NCBI RefSeq assembly: GCF_030656115.1
Contig: NZ_JAUSOO010000020.1
Span: forward strand, 1-60,473
Direction: 5' to 3'
DNA: 60,473 bases
From: Hydrogenophaga sp.
GTDB lineage: Bacteria > Pseudomonadota > Gammaproteobacteria > Burkholderiales > Burkholderiaceae_C
Made by a program: the position numbers and the translations under genes. Positions within the stretch are counted from its first letter, which is position 1. Each line of letters starts with the position of its first letter. The notes beneath the pieces are model-generated. The model was given only the letters and a program-made list of their open reading frames with translations, did no database searches and had not been told where the DNA came from. Below, piece after piece: positions 1-9,266 of this stretch.

Positions 1-489
1 AAAGCAGCGCCTGCCAAGAAGGCTGCTGCACCCGCCAAGGAGGCTGCTCCAGCCAAGAAGGCGGTGGCTCCCGCGAAGAAAGCAGTGCCAGCCAAAAAGG
101 CTGCTACACTCGCCAAGGAAGCCGCCCCGGCCAAGAAGGCGGTGGCTGCTCCTGCGAAGAAGGCGGTGGCTGCTGCTCCCGCGAAGAAAGCAGCGCCTGC
201 CAAGAAGGCTGCTGCACCCGCCAAGGAGGCTGCTCCAGCCAAGAAGGCGGTGGCTCCCGCGAAGAAAGCAGTGCCAGCCAAAAAGGCTGCTGCACCCGCC
301 AAGGAAGCCGCTCCGGCCAAGAAGGCGGTGGCTGCTCCTGCGAAGAAAGCAACGCCTGTCAAGAAGGCTGCTGCACCTGTGAAGAAAGCAGCAGCGACCA
401 AGAAATCGGTTGCACCTGCCGCCCCAGCAGCACAGACCAAGCTGACGCCTCAAGCAGCCTGGCCATTTCCGACCTCCAGCAAACCCTGA
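1..489 (+). CDS. Histone H1-like Ala/Lys/Pro-rich DNA-binding protein, 3' part
   Basis: The frame is open from base 1 to the TGA at 487-489, so the start lies outside the window. The visible 162 residues are almost entirely PAKKA-, APAKEA- and KKAV-type repeats, followed by a conserved-looking tail ending AAWPFPTSSKP. Lysine/alanine/proline tails of this kind are known from bacterial H1-like proteins (HC1, AlgP and betaproteobacterial histone-like proteins) that bind DNA non-specifically in the nucleoid. At DNA level the gene contains a 186-bp near-perfect tandem duplication: bases 1-185 recur from 187. A terminator follows the stop closely. The family assignment rests on composition and on the tail; the N-terminal domain is not visible. 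Confidence 0.75.
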   Translation, partial: KAAPAKKAAAPAKEAAPAKKAVAPAKKAVPAKKAATLAKEAAPAKKAVAAPAKKAVAAAPAKKAAPAKKAAAPAKEAAPAKKAVAPAKKAVPAKKAAAPAKEAAPAKKAVAAPAKKATPVKKAAAPVKKAAATKKSVAPAAPAAQTKLTPQAAWPFPTSSKP

Positions 490-507
490 AGCCGTCGGCA
501 AAACAAC

Positions 508-537
508 AAGCCCGGTGCTTTGGCCCCGGGCTTTTTT
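508..537 (+). terminator. Rho-independent terminator of the H1-like gene
   Basis: AAGCCCGG pairs with CCGGGCTT across a short loop and is followed by a T-tract. It lies 19 nt after the stop codon at 489. Confidence 0.85.
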
Positions 538-827
538 CATTTGTCGCCCGGCAAAAAGAATCCAGGAACGAGCTGACAACCTTGCCAGGGTCGCCAACGC
601 GCGTTAAACCAAGAAACGGCAGTTGGACAGGTCCGAGTGGGCTGTCAGGGTATTTGCTGGCAAGGCGCGACGACGCAGCGGGCTACTGCCCGCCAGGAGG
701 AACAACGCCGCAGCGCGCGCCCTGGCGGCTCAATCGGGCCTGAACCTGTAGCGCACTCCCCACAAGGTGAGCTTGCCCGTGGGCAAAATTCTCAGCATTC
801 ACAGGTATCCCCAGCGGTTGAGCGCGG
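538..827. other. Intergenic region between convergent genes, no gene seen
   Basis: It separates the H1-like gene (plus) from the PfkB-type kinase (minus), which converge. Short frames exist on both strands, but none has a start with a ribosome site or a recognisable protein. I see no tRNA and no clear terminator for the minus-strand gene. Confidence 0.5.
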
Positions 828-1733
828 TCAACTGCCGTTTCTAGGTTGAACGCTGAACAGGTAGTTCTGGCCACCGCGGCTGGCAATTTTGGCGGCCCCC
901 ATGCGGTTCCCCAATTCGGCACAGCGTTGCAACGCCCAACCCAGCTCAAGACCGTGCAGCAAAGCGGCGCGAAACGCATCGCCACAACCGGTCGGGTCCA
1001 CCACATCGGCAACAGACAAACCGGGCACCACCGTTTTCTGCCCACCCTCCCAAACCTCGCAACCCTGCGCACCCAGGGTCACAATGAGGCCCTGCACACG
1101 CGCCGCCAGGTCTTCCAGCGAGAAACCGGTACGGTCCGACAGCATGCGGGCTTCGTAATCGTTCACCGCGACCCAGGTGGCCAGTTCGACGAATTGCAAC
1201 AACTCTTCCCCGTTGAACATGGGCAGGCCCTGGCCTGGATCGAACACAAACGGCACACCCGCTGCGTGCAGCTGACGGGCGTGGCTCAGCATCGCTTCAC
1301 GGCCATCGGGCGAAATGATGCCCAAGGAGATATCGGTCCGTGCGGGCACCGGGTTGTCGTGCGCCTGGGACATCGCACCGGGATGAAAAGCGGTGATCTG
1401 GTTGTTGTCACGGTCGGTCATGATCATGGCCTGGGCGGTGTAGCAGTCGGCCGAAGAGCCCACGTGCTGCGTGTCCACACCCAAGGCCTGCAGGCGCGCC
1501 AGGTAGTCTTGACCATCGTTACCCAGCATGGCCAACGGCACGGCTTGCGCACCCAGCTGGCGCAGACCGTAGGCAATGTTGCCGGCACACCCCCCGTATT
1601 CGCGGCGCAAACCGGGCACCAGAAAAGAGACGTTGAGAATGTGCAGCTGACTGGGCAGGATCTGCTCGGCAAAGCGACCCTCAAAGGTCATGATGGTGTC
1701 AAAGGCCAGCGAACCGCAAACGAGGATGGACAT
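828..1733 (-). CDS. PfkB-family sugar/nucleoside kinase, adenosine kinase-like
   Basis: A 301-residue ribokinase-fold protein. The N-terminal SILVCGSLAFDTI strand, the substrate motif GGCAGNIAYGL (about 47-57) and the C-terminal signature DPTGCGDAFRAAL, with catalytic Asp and anion-hole glycines, are all visible. The reaction is ATP-dependent phosphorylation of a sugar or nucleoside hydroxyl. The DPTG-GDAFR form resembles bacterial adenosine kinases more than fructokinases, but the substrate is an inference. The start ATG at 1733 lies 18 nt after the zinc-ribbon gene's stop, so the two may be co-transcribed downstream of prmA. Confidence 0.82.
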   Translation of the reverse strand: MSILVCGSLAFDTIMTFEGRFAEQILPSQLHILNVSFLVPGLRREYGGCAGNIAYGLRQLGAQAVPLAMLGNDGQDYLARLQALGVDTQHVGSSADCYTAQAMIMTDRDNNQITAFHPGAMSQAHDNPVPARTDISLGIISPDGREAMLSHARQLHAAGVPFVFDPGQGLPMFNGEELLQFVELATWVAVNDYEARMLSDRTGFSLEDLAARVQGLIVTLGAQGCEVWEGGQKTVVPGLSVADVVDPTGCGDAFRAALLHGLELGWALQRCAELGNRMGAAKIASRGGQNYLFSVQPRNGS

Positions 1734-1751
1734 GAAGCGTTGTTTCCAGAA

Positions 1752-2942
1752 TCAAGGGTAAAAAACCAGGGCTCGATAGCCTGCCATCGGCATGGATGCA
1801 CCCACCGCAAGCGAGAGACGCAGGCTGATGGTCACCGAATCTTGTGGCGGCAACAGCACCAGCGCTCCAGGCAGTTCCTCGGGCAAGAAAACGCGCCTCG
1901 CAATCACCGCATCGTGGGTGTCGGTCAGGCTCAGTTCAAGGGCAGGCACCGCCAGCGGTATCGACGCGGTGTTTTTCAGCACCAAGTCAAAAGAGTAAAA
2001 GTTGCCCAACCGACGCACCAGCGTCGAACTGTCGATGACGATGGCATCGATTCGGCGCACCGGTGCCACTTCGCAACCCAGCGGTGCACACAGCTGCTTG
2101 AGCGTGGGCGCCCACCGGGGCTGCCAAGCCGCCAGGGTATCGCGCTCGTGCAAGACCCACTGCAAACCCAGAGCCAGGGTGAGCAACAGCACGAACACCG
2201 ACAACAACACCCGTATTCCAGGCGAATGCCAAAACGCCCGGCGGCGCGCCTGCCTGACAAAACTGGGCTCAGGTTCCACCAATTTCGGATGGTCAGCGGG
2301 CTGCGAGGCCTGCTGCGCACGGTCAACCCCATCCGGTCCTGCAGGGCCCAAACCCAAATCAACCGGCATCTGATCTGCGACCGCACCCAACGTGCTGGCA
2401 GAGAAACCCGGGATATCGGTCTGGTGATCCGCGTCTGGCGTTGGAGGCACCGCGGTAACACGGGTTTCTGGAGATTCATCCACCAGCCGCTGCGGTGCTG
2501 GCGCTGCAGACCTGTCACTCGCGAAGGTGTGTGGCGAATTTTCGGCAGAGACCAATGCAGGAGTTGGTGCAACCACAGAATGCGGCTGGAACACGCCCCC
2601 CGCAAGCCGCGCTTCTGCGCTGGGGTCTACAGCCAACACCTCACGCTCCCTCAGCACAGTCGTTTCGATGCGCTCCAGAGAATGGACAGCAGGCCGGTGC
2701 CCGTTGGAAGTCGCATCCAGACCAGACGGCGTGACCTCACCTGAGGACCCCGACCGCTGCCTGCGGCTGACGGGATCGCCTGTGGTTGAAGGTGCTGGAG
2801 GCACCCAGGTTTCGAGGTACAGCGTGGCGTCAAACACGTCAGCACAATGGCCACACCGGACCCAGCCATCGGAAATTTTGAGCTGGTCGGGAACAACCCT
2901 GAACATCGTGCCGCAAGCGGGACAGCGGGTGGTGAAATGCAT
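1752..2942 (-). CDS. Zinc-ribbon plus DUF3426 membrane protein
   Basis: The first 40 residues form an MJ0042-type zinc ribbon, with CPAC at about 8-11 and CGHC at about 30-33. A long Pro/Ser/Thr-rich linker follows, then one transmembrane helix (LLSVFVLLLTLALGLQWVL, about residue 250) and a C-terminal DUF3426 domain of about 130 residues. Proteins of this build sit next to prmA in many betaproteobacteria; their function is not established. The ATG at 2942 is chosen because the zinc ribbon starts there and a -10-like AATAAT lies 6 nt upstream. Length is 396 residues. Confidence 0.8.
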   Translation of the reverse strand: MHFTTRCPACGTMFRVVPDQLKISDGWVRCGHCADVFDATLYLETWVPPAPSTTGDPVSRRQRSGSSGEVTPSGLDATSNGHRPAVHSLERIETTVLREREVLAVDPSAEARLAGGVFQPHSVVAPTPALVSAENSPHTFASDRSAAPAPQRLVDESPETRVTAVPPTPDADHQTDIPGFSASTLGAVADQMPVDLGLGPAGPDGVDRAQQASQPADHPKLVEPEPSFVRQARRRAFWHSPGIRVLLSVFVLLLTLALGLQWVLHERDTLAAWQPRWAPTLKQLCAPLGCEVAPVRRIDAIVIDSSTLVRRLGNFYSFDLVLKNTASIPLAVPALELSLTDTHDAVIARRVFLPEELPGALVLLPPQDSVTISLRLSLAVGASMPMAGYRALVFYP

Positions 2943-2948
2943 GGGCAG

Positions 2949-2954
2949 ATTATT
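2949..2954 (-). promoter_or_regulatory. Predicted -10 hexamer, leaderless start of the zinc-ribbon gene
   Basis: AATAAT (5/6 to TATAAT) ends 6 nt before the ATG at 2942, so transcription would begin at or beside the start codon. No Shine-Dalgarno sequence is seen. Confidence 0.45.
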
Positions 2955-3055
2955 CCGCACCGGCGATGACAACACCCAAGGCACCGGTACGCCATGAAAA
3001 GAGGGGCCGCTGCATGACCGACCCCAACAGCGTGCGGATCACCATGAAAAAACGC

Positions 3056-3982
3056 TCAGCCTTTGACCGCGGTCATGAGAATCCAGCCGTCGGTTTCGTC
3101 GCTCACCTCCAGCGCCATCCAAGGCGCGTAGGCCTCACGCAACTCGTCGGCCTGGCGCGCCAAAATACCGGCCAGCACCAAATGCCCGCCAGAACGCACA
3201 TGGGCGCACAGCAAGGGTGCCAACACCTTGAGCGGCGTGGCCAGAATATTGGCCAGCACCAGATCAAACGCCCCCGCAGCCAACTCGGGCAAGCCCGCGG
3301 CCAGCGTCACATGGTTGGCCGCGGCATTGAGTTGGGTCGATTCGACCGCAGCGGGGTCGATGTCCACCGCGACGATGTCGTGCGCCCCAAACTTGGCCGC
3401 GCCAATGGCCAAAATACCCGAGCCACAGCCGTAATCGAGCACCCGCTGCCCTGCCCAGTCGTGCTGTGCCGTCCAGCGCAGGCACATGCGGGTGGTGGGG
3501 TGGGTGCCGGTGCCAAACGCCAGACCAGGGTCCAGACGAATCACCTGCTCTGCCGCTGCCGGCGGTTCGTGCCAGGTGGGCACGATCCAGAAACTGGGGG
3601 TGATTTCAACCGGTGCAAACTGCGATTGGGTCAAACGCACCCAGTCCTGTTCGGGCACCGCCTGCACGCCTTGCACCGCACAGCCTTCAAAGAAGTCTTG
3701 CAGCAGCAGCAAGCCAGCCGCCTCTCGGGCCGCTGCTTCGGTGGGGAACAGCGCCACCACGCGGGAACGCTGCCAACCGGCTTTGGGCGGCGGCATGCCC
3801 GGCTCGCCAAACAAGGCCGACTCGGCAGCCGTCATGGCATCGGCGTCTTCCACCGACACGCTCAAGGCATCCAGCGCCACCAACGCATCGCCCACCGACT
3901 CCACGGCAGATTCGGGCGCCAGCAACACCAGCTCAAACAAGCTTCCTGCCGACGGGGAAGTGTTTTCCAATTCAACGCTCAC
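3056..3982 (-). CDS. prmA: Ribosomal protein L11 methyltransferase
   Basis: PrmA uses S-adenosylmethionine to methylate lysines and the N-terminus of ribosomal protein L11. The N-terminal substrate-binding domain (SVSVEDADA, then [15 protein letters not shown]) and the C-terminal Rossmann domain with [23 protein letters not shown] and LANILATPL are all present. The start is uncertain: a GTG at 3982 overlaps the accC stop by 11 nt and gives 308 residues, close to the family's usual 290-300. A TTG at 4003 would add seven residues. The overlap suggests translation coupled to accC. Confidence 0.92.
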   Translation of the reverse strand: MSVELENTSPSAGSLFELVLLAPESAVESVGDALVALDALSVSVEDADAMTAAESALFGEPGMPPPKAGWQRSRVVALFPTEAAAREAAGLLLLQDFFEGCAVQGVQAVPEQDWVRLTQSQFAPVEITPSFWIVPTWHEPPAAAEQVIRLDPGLAFGTGTHPTTRMCLRWTAQHDWAGQRVLDYGCGSGILAIGAAKFGAHDIVAVDIDPAAVESTQLNAAANHVTLAAGLPELAAGAFDLVLANILATPLKVLAPLLCAHVRSGGHLVLAGILARQADELREAYAPWMALEVSDETDGWILMTAVKG

Positions 3983-5321
3983 GCTGTGACAACCATTCTT
4001 CAAGGTAATGGATATTGGTACCGCCAGCGATGAAGCTCGCGTCCACCATCAGTTCGCGGTGCAGCGGGATGTTGGTCTTGATGCCTTCGATCACCGTCTC
4101 GGCCAACGCGGTGCGCATGCGGGCCAGCGCTTGCTCGCGGGTATCGCCGTGCACGATGATCTTGCCGATCATGGAGTCGTAGTTCGGCGGCACAAAGTAA
4201 TTGGTGTAGGCGTGCGAATCGACGCGCACACCGGGGCCGCCGGGTGCGTGCCAGGTGGTGATGCGACCGGGCGACGGCGTGAACTTGTAAGGGTCCTCGG
4301 CGTTGATCCGGCACTCGATCGAATGCCCACGCAGCTCCACCTGGCGCTGTGTGAACGGCAATTTTTCGCCAGCGGCCACCGCAATTTGGGTGCGAACAAT
4401 GTCCACCCCCGAAATCCACTCGGTCACCGGGTGCTCGACCTGCACACGGGTGTTCATTTCAATGAAATAAAACTCGCCGTTTTCGTAGAGGAACTCAAAG
4501 GTACCAGCGCCCCGGTAACTGATTTTTTTACAGGCTGCCGCGCAACGCTCACCAATTTTCTGAATCAGGCGGCGCGGAATGCCCGGCGCGGGCGCTTCTT
4601 CAATGACCTTCTGGTGACGGCGTTGCATGGAGCAGTCGCGCTCGCCCAGATACACCGCGTTGCGGTGCGTGTCGGCCAGAATCTGAATTTCGATGTGGCG
4701 CGGGTTCTGGAGAAACTTCTCCATGTACACCTCAGGGTTGCCAAACGCTGCCCCAGCTTCGGCCTTGGTGGTCTGCACCGCGTGCAGCAGGGCTGCCTCG
4801 GTGTGCACCACGCGCATGCCACGCCCACCGCCGCCGCCAGCAGCCTTGATGATCACCGGGTAACCGACCGCCTTGGCGGTGCGTTTGATGATCACCGGGT
4901 CGTCGGGCAGAGCGCCTTCGGAACCGGGAACACAAGGCACGCCAGCGCGGATCATGGCCTGCTTGGCCGAGACCTTGTCACCCATCAGGCGGATGGACTC
5001 AGGCGAAGGGCCGATGAAAGTGAAGCCGCTTTTTTCCACACGCTCGGCAAAGTCGGCGTTTTCCGACAGAAAACCGTAGCCAGGATGAATCGCCTCGGCG
5101 TCGGTCACCTCGGCTGCAGAAATGATGGCCGGCATGTTGAGGTAGCTGTGCGTGCTCGATGCGGGCCCGATGCAGACGGCCTCGTCGGCCAGGCGCACGT
5201 ATTTGGCGTCGCGGTCGGCTTCGGAATAGACCATCACCGCTTTGATGCCCATCTCCCGGCAAGCCCGCTGCACCCGCAGTGCAATCTCTCCCCGGTTGGC
5301 TATCAGAATTTTCTTGAACAT
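3972..5321 (-). CDS. accC: Biotin carboxylase subunit of acetyl-CoA carboxylase
   Basis: AccC carboxylates the biotin carried by AccB, using ATP and bicarbonate, in the first committed step of fatty acid synthesis. The 449-residue product shows [16 protein letters not shown] at the N-terminus, the glycine-rich ATP-grasp loop [10 protein letters not shown], the RRHQK region and the metal/active-site segment [14 protein letters not shown]. The start is placed at ATG 5321, which matches family length; it is 14 nt after the accB stop, so accB and accC form one operon with prmA downstream. Confidence 0.96.
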   Translation of the reverse strand: MFKKILIANRGEIALRVQRACREMGIKAVMVYSEADRDAKYVRLADEAVCIGPASSTHSYLNMPAIISAAEVTDAEAIHPGYGFLSENADFAERVEKSGFTFIGPSPESIRLMGDKVSAKQAMIRAGVPCVPGSEGALPDDPVIIKRTAKAVGYPVIIKAAGGGGGRGMRVVHTEAALLHAVQTTKAEAGAAFGNPEVYMEKFLQNPRHIEIQILADTHRNAVYLGERDCSMQRRHQKVIEEAPAPGIPRRLIQKIGERCAAACKKISYRGAGTFEFLYENGEFYFIEMNTRVQVEHPVTEWISGVDIVRTQIAVAAGEKLPFTQRQVELRGHSIECRINAEDPYKFTPSPGRITTWHAPGGPGVRVDSHAYTNYFVPPNYDSMIGKIIVHGDTREQALARMRTALAETVIEGIKTNIPLHRELMVDASFIAGGTNIHYLEEWLSQRER

Positions 5322-5335
5322 GCGCGCCAAGCCCT

Positions 5336-5797
5336 TTATTCGATCACGTACAAGGGCTGGCCGTACTCCACGGCCTGGCCGTTGTCCACCAGAATCTTGG
5401 TTACCGTGCCGGACTTGTCGGCCTCGATTTCGTTGAGAATTTTCATGGCTTCAACGATGCAGATGGTCTCGCCCTCCTTGATGGAGTCACCCAATTCAAC
5501 AAAAGGCTTGGCACCTGGACTGGAAGCACGGTAGAACGTACCAACCATGGGCGACTTCACAATATGGCCTGTGGGCTCTGCGACGGGTGTGGGCACCACA
5601 GGTGCCGCTGACTCAGCCACGATCACCGCAGGTGCCGCCTGGGGCGCTGGTGCCATGGTATAGGCCATGGGCGCTGCAAACCCAACAGGCGCGCTCTTGA
5701 CGATGCGCACCTTGCCTTCGGCTTCGGTGATTTCCAGCTCCGACACGTTCGACTCTGACACGAGATCGATCAGGGTTTTCAGTTTTCTCAAATCCAT
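5336..5797 (-). CDS. accB: Biotin carboxyl carrier protein of acetyl-CoA carboxylase
   Basis: AccB (153 residues) carries the biotin shuttled between carboxylase and carboxyltransferase. The N-terminal helix region [13 protein letters not shown], the Ala/Pro linker and the C-terminal biotinyl domain with EAMKIL (lysine about residue 118 is biotinylated) are all seen. GGAGA precedes the ATG at good distance. Upstream lie 277 nt without a gene, where many relatives carry aroQ. Confidence 0.96.
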   Translation of the reverse strand: MDLRKLKTLIDLVSESNVSELEITEAEGKVRIVKSAPVGFAAPMAYTMAPAPQAAPAVIVAESAAPVVPTPVAEPTGHIVKSPMVGTFYRASSPGAKPFVELGDSIKEGETICIVEAMKILNEIEADKSGTVTKILVDNGQAVEYGQPLYVIE

Positions 5798-6074
5798 GGT
5801 TTCTCCAACGAAAATCGCTTAAGTTGACCCAAATACCACCAAATTCACACAAATTGGGGCATATCAACCCATCGGGTGGCGCAGTGTACACGATGGCAGC
5901 ACCGTTGAGAGCGCCGTGTATCGGCTGAAAAAGACGCCATTTTCTTGGGCCAGCAAGCCCTGAGCGACGGTGTTGGCGAACTTTAACCGTTTTTCAAAGA
6001 ACGTTGCCGGATGTAACAAGAAGACGCTCCTTGGGCGCCAGACGGGCCTGAGAAAACTGCGTACGCAGCCACGC
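5798..6074. other. Gap upstream of accB, no gene seen
   Basis: It lies between the tlpA-like stop and the accB start on the minus strand. I see no aroQ-like frame. It must hold the accB promoter, and the last 80 bases before accB are AT-richer, but I see no convincing -35/-10 pair. A perfect CTGCGTACGCAG palindrome lies just after the tlpA-like stop. Confidence 0.4.
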
Positions 6075-6602
6075 TCAGGCCAGCAAGGCCCATTGGGCCA
6101 GATCGGCCTCGGACACCTTGCCGATTTTTCGGTGCAGCACGGCACCGTCTGCACCCATGACCACGGTGTAAGGCAGTCCCCCGGTGGGGTTGCCCAGTTC
6201 GCGGCTAAGCTGGGTGCCCGCCAAGCCTGCCATGCCCACCGGAAAGTCCAACGGCAGTTTCTGCAGGAAACTGCGCACCGCACTGGGCTGGTCCACCGCC
6301 AGCCCCAGCACCTGCCAACCCCGAGCCGCGTGGGTGCGGTAAAAGGCGTTGAGCAGCGGCAGCTCTTCCACACACGGCGGGCACCAGGTGGCCCAAAAAT
6401 TCACCAGCAGCGGTTTGCCACGCCAAGCCGCCAGGTTCAATGCATCGCCATGGGGATCTTCAAACTGGCTGGCCCAGAAGGTGGCCTCGGCGTCGGTGGC
6501 GACCGCGTTGGGCTGGTAGCGCCACCAGGCCACACCGACACCCGCTGCACCCGCCGCAGTGGCCACCCCCGTCATCCAAATTGTGCGTCGGTTCAGGGTC
6601 AT
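6075..6602 (-). CDS. TlpA/ResA-like membrane-anchored thioredoxin-fold protein
   Basis: The 175-residue protein has an N-terminal positively charged segment and one hydrophobic helix (about 10-27), then a thioredoxin fold with the redox motif WCPPC (about 73-77) and the cis-proline region GGLPYTVV. Such proteins act outside the cytoplasmic membrane as thiol-disulfide reductases, often for cytochrome c maturation; the partner here is unknown. The ATG overlaps the upstream stop by 4 nt (ATGA), indicating coupling with the unknown gene 6599-7225. Confidence 0.88.
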   Translation of the reverse strand: MTLNRRTIWMTGVATAAGAAGVGVAWWRYQPNAVATDAEATFWASQFEDPHGDALNLAAWRGKPLLVNFWATWCPPCVEELPLLNAFYRTHAARGWQVLGLAVDQPSAVRSFLQKLPLDFPVGMAGLAGTQLSRELGNPTGGLPYTVVMGADGAVLHRKIGKVSEADLAQWALLA

Positions 6603-7225
6603 GGCATGTGCTCTTGTGTTTCTGTAAGGGTTTGGGCCATCAGCGCACGCAGAGCGGGTGCATCACCCCGGGGCTTGCGGCCTTGGGCGTCGGGCTTCAG
6701 GGCGCCGCGCAGGTCGTCGAGGTCGTGCACCATCAGGTGCACCAGCACCCATTGCCCCAGCGCATTGCAACGGGTTCGCAGCGTGAGCGATTGCACCGGC
6801 TCGCCGCGCCAGCCGTTGACCGTGCCCGGGTGGTATTCCACGCGGTGGTCCAGCAGCGCGAATTCGGCAGACTTGGGATCGTCGCAAAACAGCTGCACAT
6901 AAATATCGCTGTGCCGGGTGGCGGTACCGTGCCAGACCGCACCGCCCAGGTGCGGGCGGAACGCGGCCAGACGGCCCATCCACAACAGCGCCACCTCGCG
7001 CAGAGCCCGCAGCTCGGCGGCCTGGGTTTCCGGGCAGAACACCGCAATGTATTCGCGCACCGCCGCGTCCATGGCAGCGTTGTCGGGCAAAGGCGCCCGT
7101 GCCTGCAGGCCCAACTGTTTAACAGCGCGGCGCTTCGCGGCAGCGTATTCCAGCCCCTCCTCCACCACCAGACGGGCGGCCACGGCGGCAATATCGTTGT
7201 GGTTGCTGTCTCGATTCCAATCCAT
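6599..7225 (-). CDS. Conserved hypothetical protein
   Basis: A 208-residue, mainly helical, Ala/Arg/Leu-rich protein with no signal peptide or membrane helix. It begins MDWNRDSNHNDIAAVAARLVVEEGLEY-like, with a helical N-terminal half, a segment around YIAVFCPETQ and an HxxxH-containing middle. I do not recognise a family with confidence. Its stop overlaps the tlpA-like start (ATGA), and it diverges from mpl across 77 nt. Confidence 0.75.
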   Translation of the reverse strand: MDWNRDSNHNDIAAVAARLVVEEGLEYAAAKRRAVKQLGLQARAPLPDNAAMDAAVREYIAVFCPETQAAELRALREVALLWMGRLAAFRPHLGGAVWHGTATRHSDIYVQLFCDDPKSAEFALLDHRVEYHPGTVNGWRGEPVQSLTLRTRCNALGQWVLVHLMVHDLDDLRGALKPDAQGRKPRGDAPALRALMAQTLTETQEHMP

Positions 7226-7231
7226 GGTGCC

Positions 7232-7237
7232 ATTGTG
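7232..7237 (-). promoter_or_regulatory. Predicted -10 hexamer, leaderless start of the gene at 7225
   Basis: CACAAT (4/6) lies 6 nt before the ATG at 7225, with no Shine-Dalgarno sequence. It shares a 77-nt divergent region with the mpl promoter. Confidence 0.35.
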
Positions 7238-7290
7238 CCCGCTGCACTGCAGGCCTGCGGCACCCGCCCGCCATACCCGGTATGGGCGCC

Positions 7291-7296
7291 TAAAAT
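7291..7296 (+). promoter_or_regulatory. Predicted -10 hexamer, leaderless start of mpl
   Basis: TAAAAT (5/6) ends 6 nt before the ATG at 7303. A perfect inverted repeat CCATAC-CCG-GTATGG (7271-7285) sits directly upstream, between -10 and -35 or over -35, and could be an operator. Confidence 0.5.
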
Positions 7297-7302
7297 CGCC
7301 GG

Positions 7303-8757
7303 ATGCATATTCATATTCTGGGCATTTGTGGCACGTTCATGGGCGGCTTGGCCGCGCTGGCGCGCGAGGCTGGACACCGGGTGACCGGCTGTGACACTGG
7401 CGTTTACCCGCCGATGAGCGACCAGCTGCGTGCACTGGGCATTGACCTGGTGGAAGGCTTTGAGGCCGACCAGATGGCCTTGGCACCCGACATGTACGTG
7501 GTGGGCAACGTGGTCAGCCGAGCCCGGCGCCCCGATGGCAGCCCCAAATTCCCGCTCATGGAAGCCATCCTGGAAGCCGGTGCACCCTACACCAGTGGCC
7601 CACAGTGGCTGGCCGAGCACGTGTTGCAAGGGCGCCATGTGATGGCGGTCGCGGGCACCCACGGCAAAACCACCACCACCGCCATGCTCACCTGGATTCT
7701 GGAATCGGCGGGTCTGGAACCGGGCTTTCTGATTGGCGGCGTGCCCATGAATTTTGGCGTTTCAGCCAGACTAGGCGCAGCACAGCGCCCGCAAGGCGCG
7801 GCTTCGATAAGCGATGGCTCCGGAGCAAAAGCACCTGTTTTCGTGATCGAGGCCGACGAATACGACACCGCGTTTTTCGACAAACGCAGCAAGTTTGTGC
7901 ACTACCGGCCACGCACCGCCATTTTGAACAACCTGGAGTTCGATCACGCCGATATTTTTGACGACCTGGCGGCGATTGAACGCCAGTTTCACCATCTGGT
8001 GCGCACCGTGCCCGGCTCGGGTCGGGTGGTGGTGAATGGGCTGGAAGAGTCGCTGGACCGGGTGCTGCACACGGGGCTGTGGAGCGAACTGCGCAGCTTT
8101 GGCGCAGCGGTGAGCGACTTCACGGCCCAAGGCGAACCACACGCCTTTGACGTGCTGCAGCGCGGCCAGGTGGTGGCCCGGGTGGAATGGGCGCTGAGCG
8201 GCACCCACAACCAGCTCAATGCGCTGGCAGCCATTGCGGCGGCCGACCACGTGGGCGTGCCCCCAGCGTTGGCGGCCCAGGCCTTGGCCCGTTTTGAAAA
8301 CGTTCGCCGCCGCATGGAGGTTCGCGGCACGGTGACGCAGCAAGGACAAGCCATCACCGTATACGACGACTTTGCCCACCACCCCACAGCCATCCGCACC
8401 ACGCTGGACGGGCTGAAGCGCCGGTTGCAGCAGAACCCAGGCCCGTCAGGCCGCATCCTGGCGGTGTTTGAACCTCGCAGCAACACGATGAAACTCGGCA
8501 CCATGAAATCGCAATTGCCCTGGAGCCTGGAAGCCGCTGACCTGGCTTTTTGCCACGCGGGCGGGCTGGACTGGGATGCCAATGACGCCCTGAAACCCAT
8601 GGGTGCGCGTGCGCGGGTGGCGCACAACATAGACGAGCTGGTAACGCAGGTGAGCGTTGCCGCGCAGCCCGGCGATCACATTGTGTGCATGAGCAACGGT
8701 GGCTTTGGCGGCGTGCATGCCCGCCTGCTGAGCGCGTTGACCCAGTCCTGCACCTGA
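7303..8757 (+). CDS. mpl: UDP-N-acetylmuramate:L-Ala-gamma-D-Glu-meso-DAP ligase
   Basis: Mpl recycles murein tripeptide by ligating it directly to UDP-MurNAc with ATP, bypassing MurC, MurD and MurE. The 484-residue product has the N-terminal ILGICGTFMGGLA nucleotide fold, the Mur-ligase P-loop [10 protein letters not shown] (about 118-126), EADEYD (about 183-188) and the C-terminal FEPRSNT motif typical of Mpl. A Gly/Ser/Ala-rich insertion of about 18 residues (158-176) precedes EADEYD. The meso-DAP type agrees with MurE and DapF in this window. Confidence 0.95.
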   Translation: MHIHILGICGTFMGGLAALAREAGHRVTGCDTGVYPPMSDQLRALGIDLVEGFEADQMALAPDMYVVGNVVSRARRPDGSPKFPLMEAILEAGAPYTSGPQWLAEHVLQGRHVMAVAGTHGKTTTTAMLTWILESAGLEPGFLIGGVPMNFGVSARLGAAQRPQGAASISDGSGAKAPVFVIEADEYDTAFFDKRSKFVHYRPRTAILNNLEFDHADIFDDLAAIERQFHHLVRTVPGSGRVVVNGLEESLDRVLHTGLWSELRSFGAAVSDFTAQGEPHAFDVLQRGQVVARVEWALSGTHNQLNALAAIAAADHVGVPPALAAQALARFENVRRRMEVRGTVTQQGQAITVYDDFAHHPTAIRTTLDGLKRRLQQNPGPSGRILAVFEPRSNTMKLGTMKSQLPWSLEAADLAFCHAGGLDWDANDALKPMGARARVAHNIDELVTQVSVAAQPGDHIVCMSNGGFGGVHARLLSALTQSCT

Positions 8758-8789
8758 TCAAGCAGCCCGGCAACCCCGCTGGACGCGAA

Positions 8790-9110
8790 TCAGTAAGACA
8801 GCGTCATGGCCTGCACGTCCACCGACACCACAGGCTTTGCCAATGCGGCACTGGCCGCTTTGGCAAAGGCCACGGCCCACGCGTGGTGCGCCTCATCGCG
8901 AAAACGCGCTTCGCCAGCGGCCTGCGCCACACACAGCACCTTGTCGGCGGTCAGTACCTTGCCGGTGGCCCGGATCGGTTCGCAGCCCAGAAAGGTGAAC
9001 TGCTCGTCCAGCCAGCTGCGGGCCATGTCGTGCGGCATGGGCTGGACTTCTTCCAGATCAAAGCGGTAGGTGAATGGCTCACCCCAGATCACGGTCACGT
9101 GGCTGCGCAT
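8790..9110 (-). CDS. Hypothetical protein, 106 residues
   Basis: A small soluble protein beginning MRSHVTVIWGEPFTYRF and ending SVDVQAMTLSY, with alternating helix/strand character and no signal peptide. A strong AAGGAG ribosome site lies before the ATG at 9110, so it is very likely translated. I do not recognise the family. It is convergent with mpl and upstream of nothing obvious: 156 nt without a gene separate its start from the aroG stop at 9267. Confidence 0.7.
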   Translation of the reverse strand: MRSHVTVIWGEPFTYRFDLEEVQPMPHDMARSWLDEQFTFLGCEPIRATGKVLTADKVLCVAQAAGEARFRDEAHHAWAVAFAKAASAALAKPVVSVDVQAMTLSY

Positions 9111-9266
9111 AAAAACGACTCCTTGGATACGTTAGAGGGTATTGAAAGACACGCCCACATTGTGCCTTGAGCAACCCGCCAGGAAGCGCTCCATCGCCGA
9201 CGAGTACAAGCCACAAGGCAATCAAACACCCGATTCATCCATGGCGATCGGGGTCAACAAAGGCCT

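Noticed and set aside
7770..7840. Possible repeat-element insertion within mpl
   Set aside because: The Gly/Ser/Ala-rich insert has hairpin-like GC stretches but does not match the REP-like element and has no second copy that I can find in the window.
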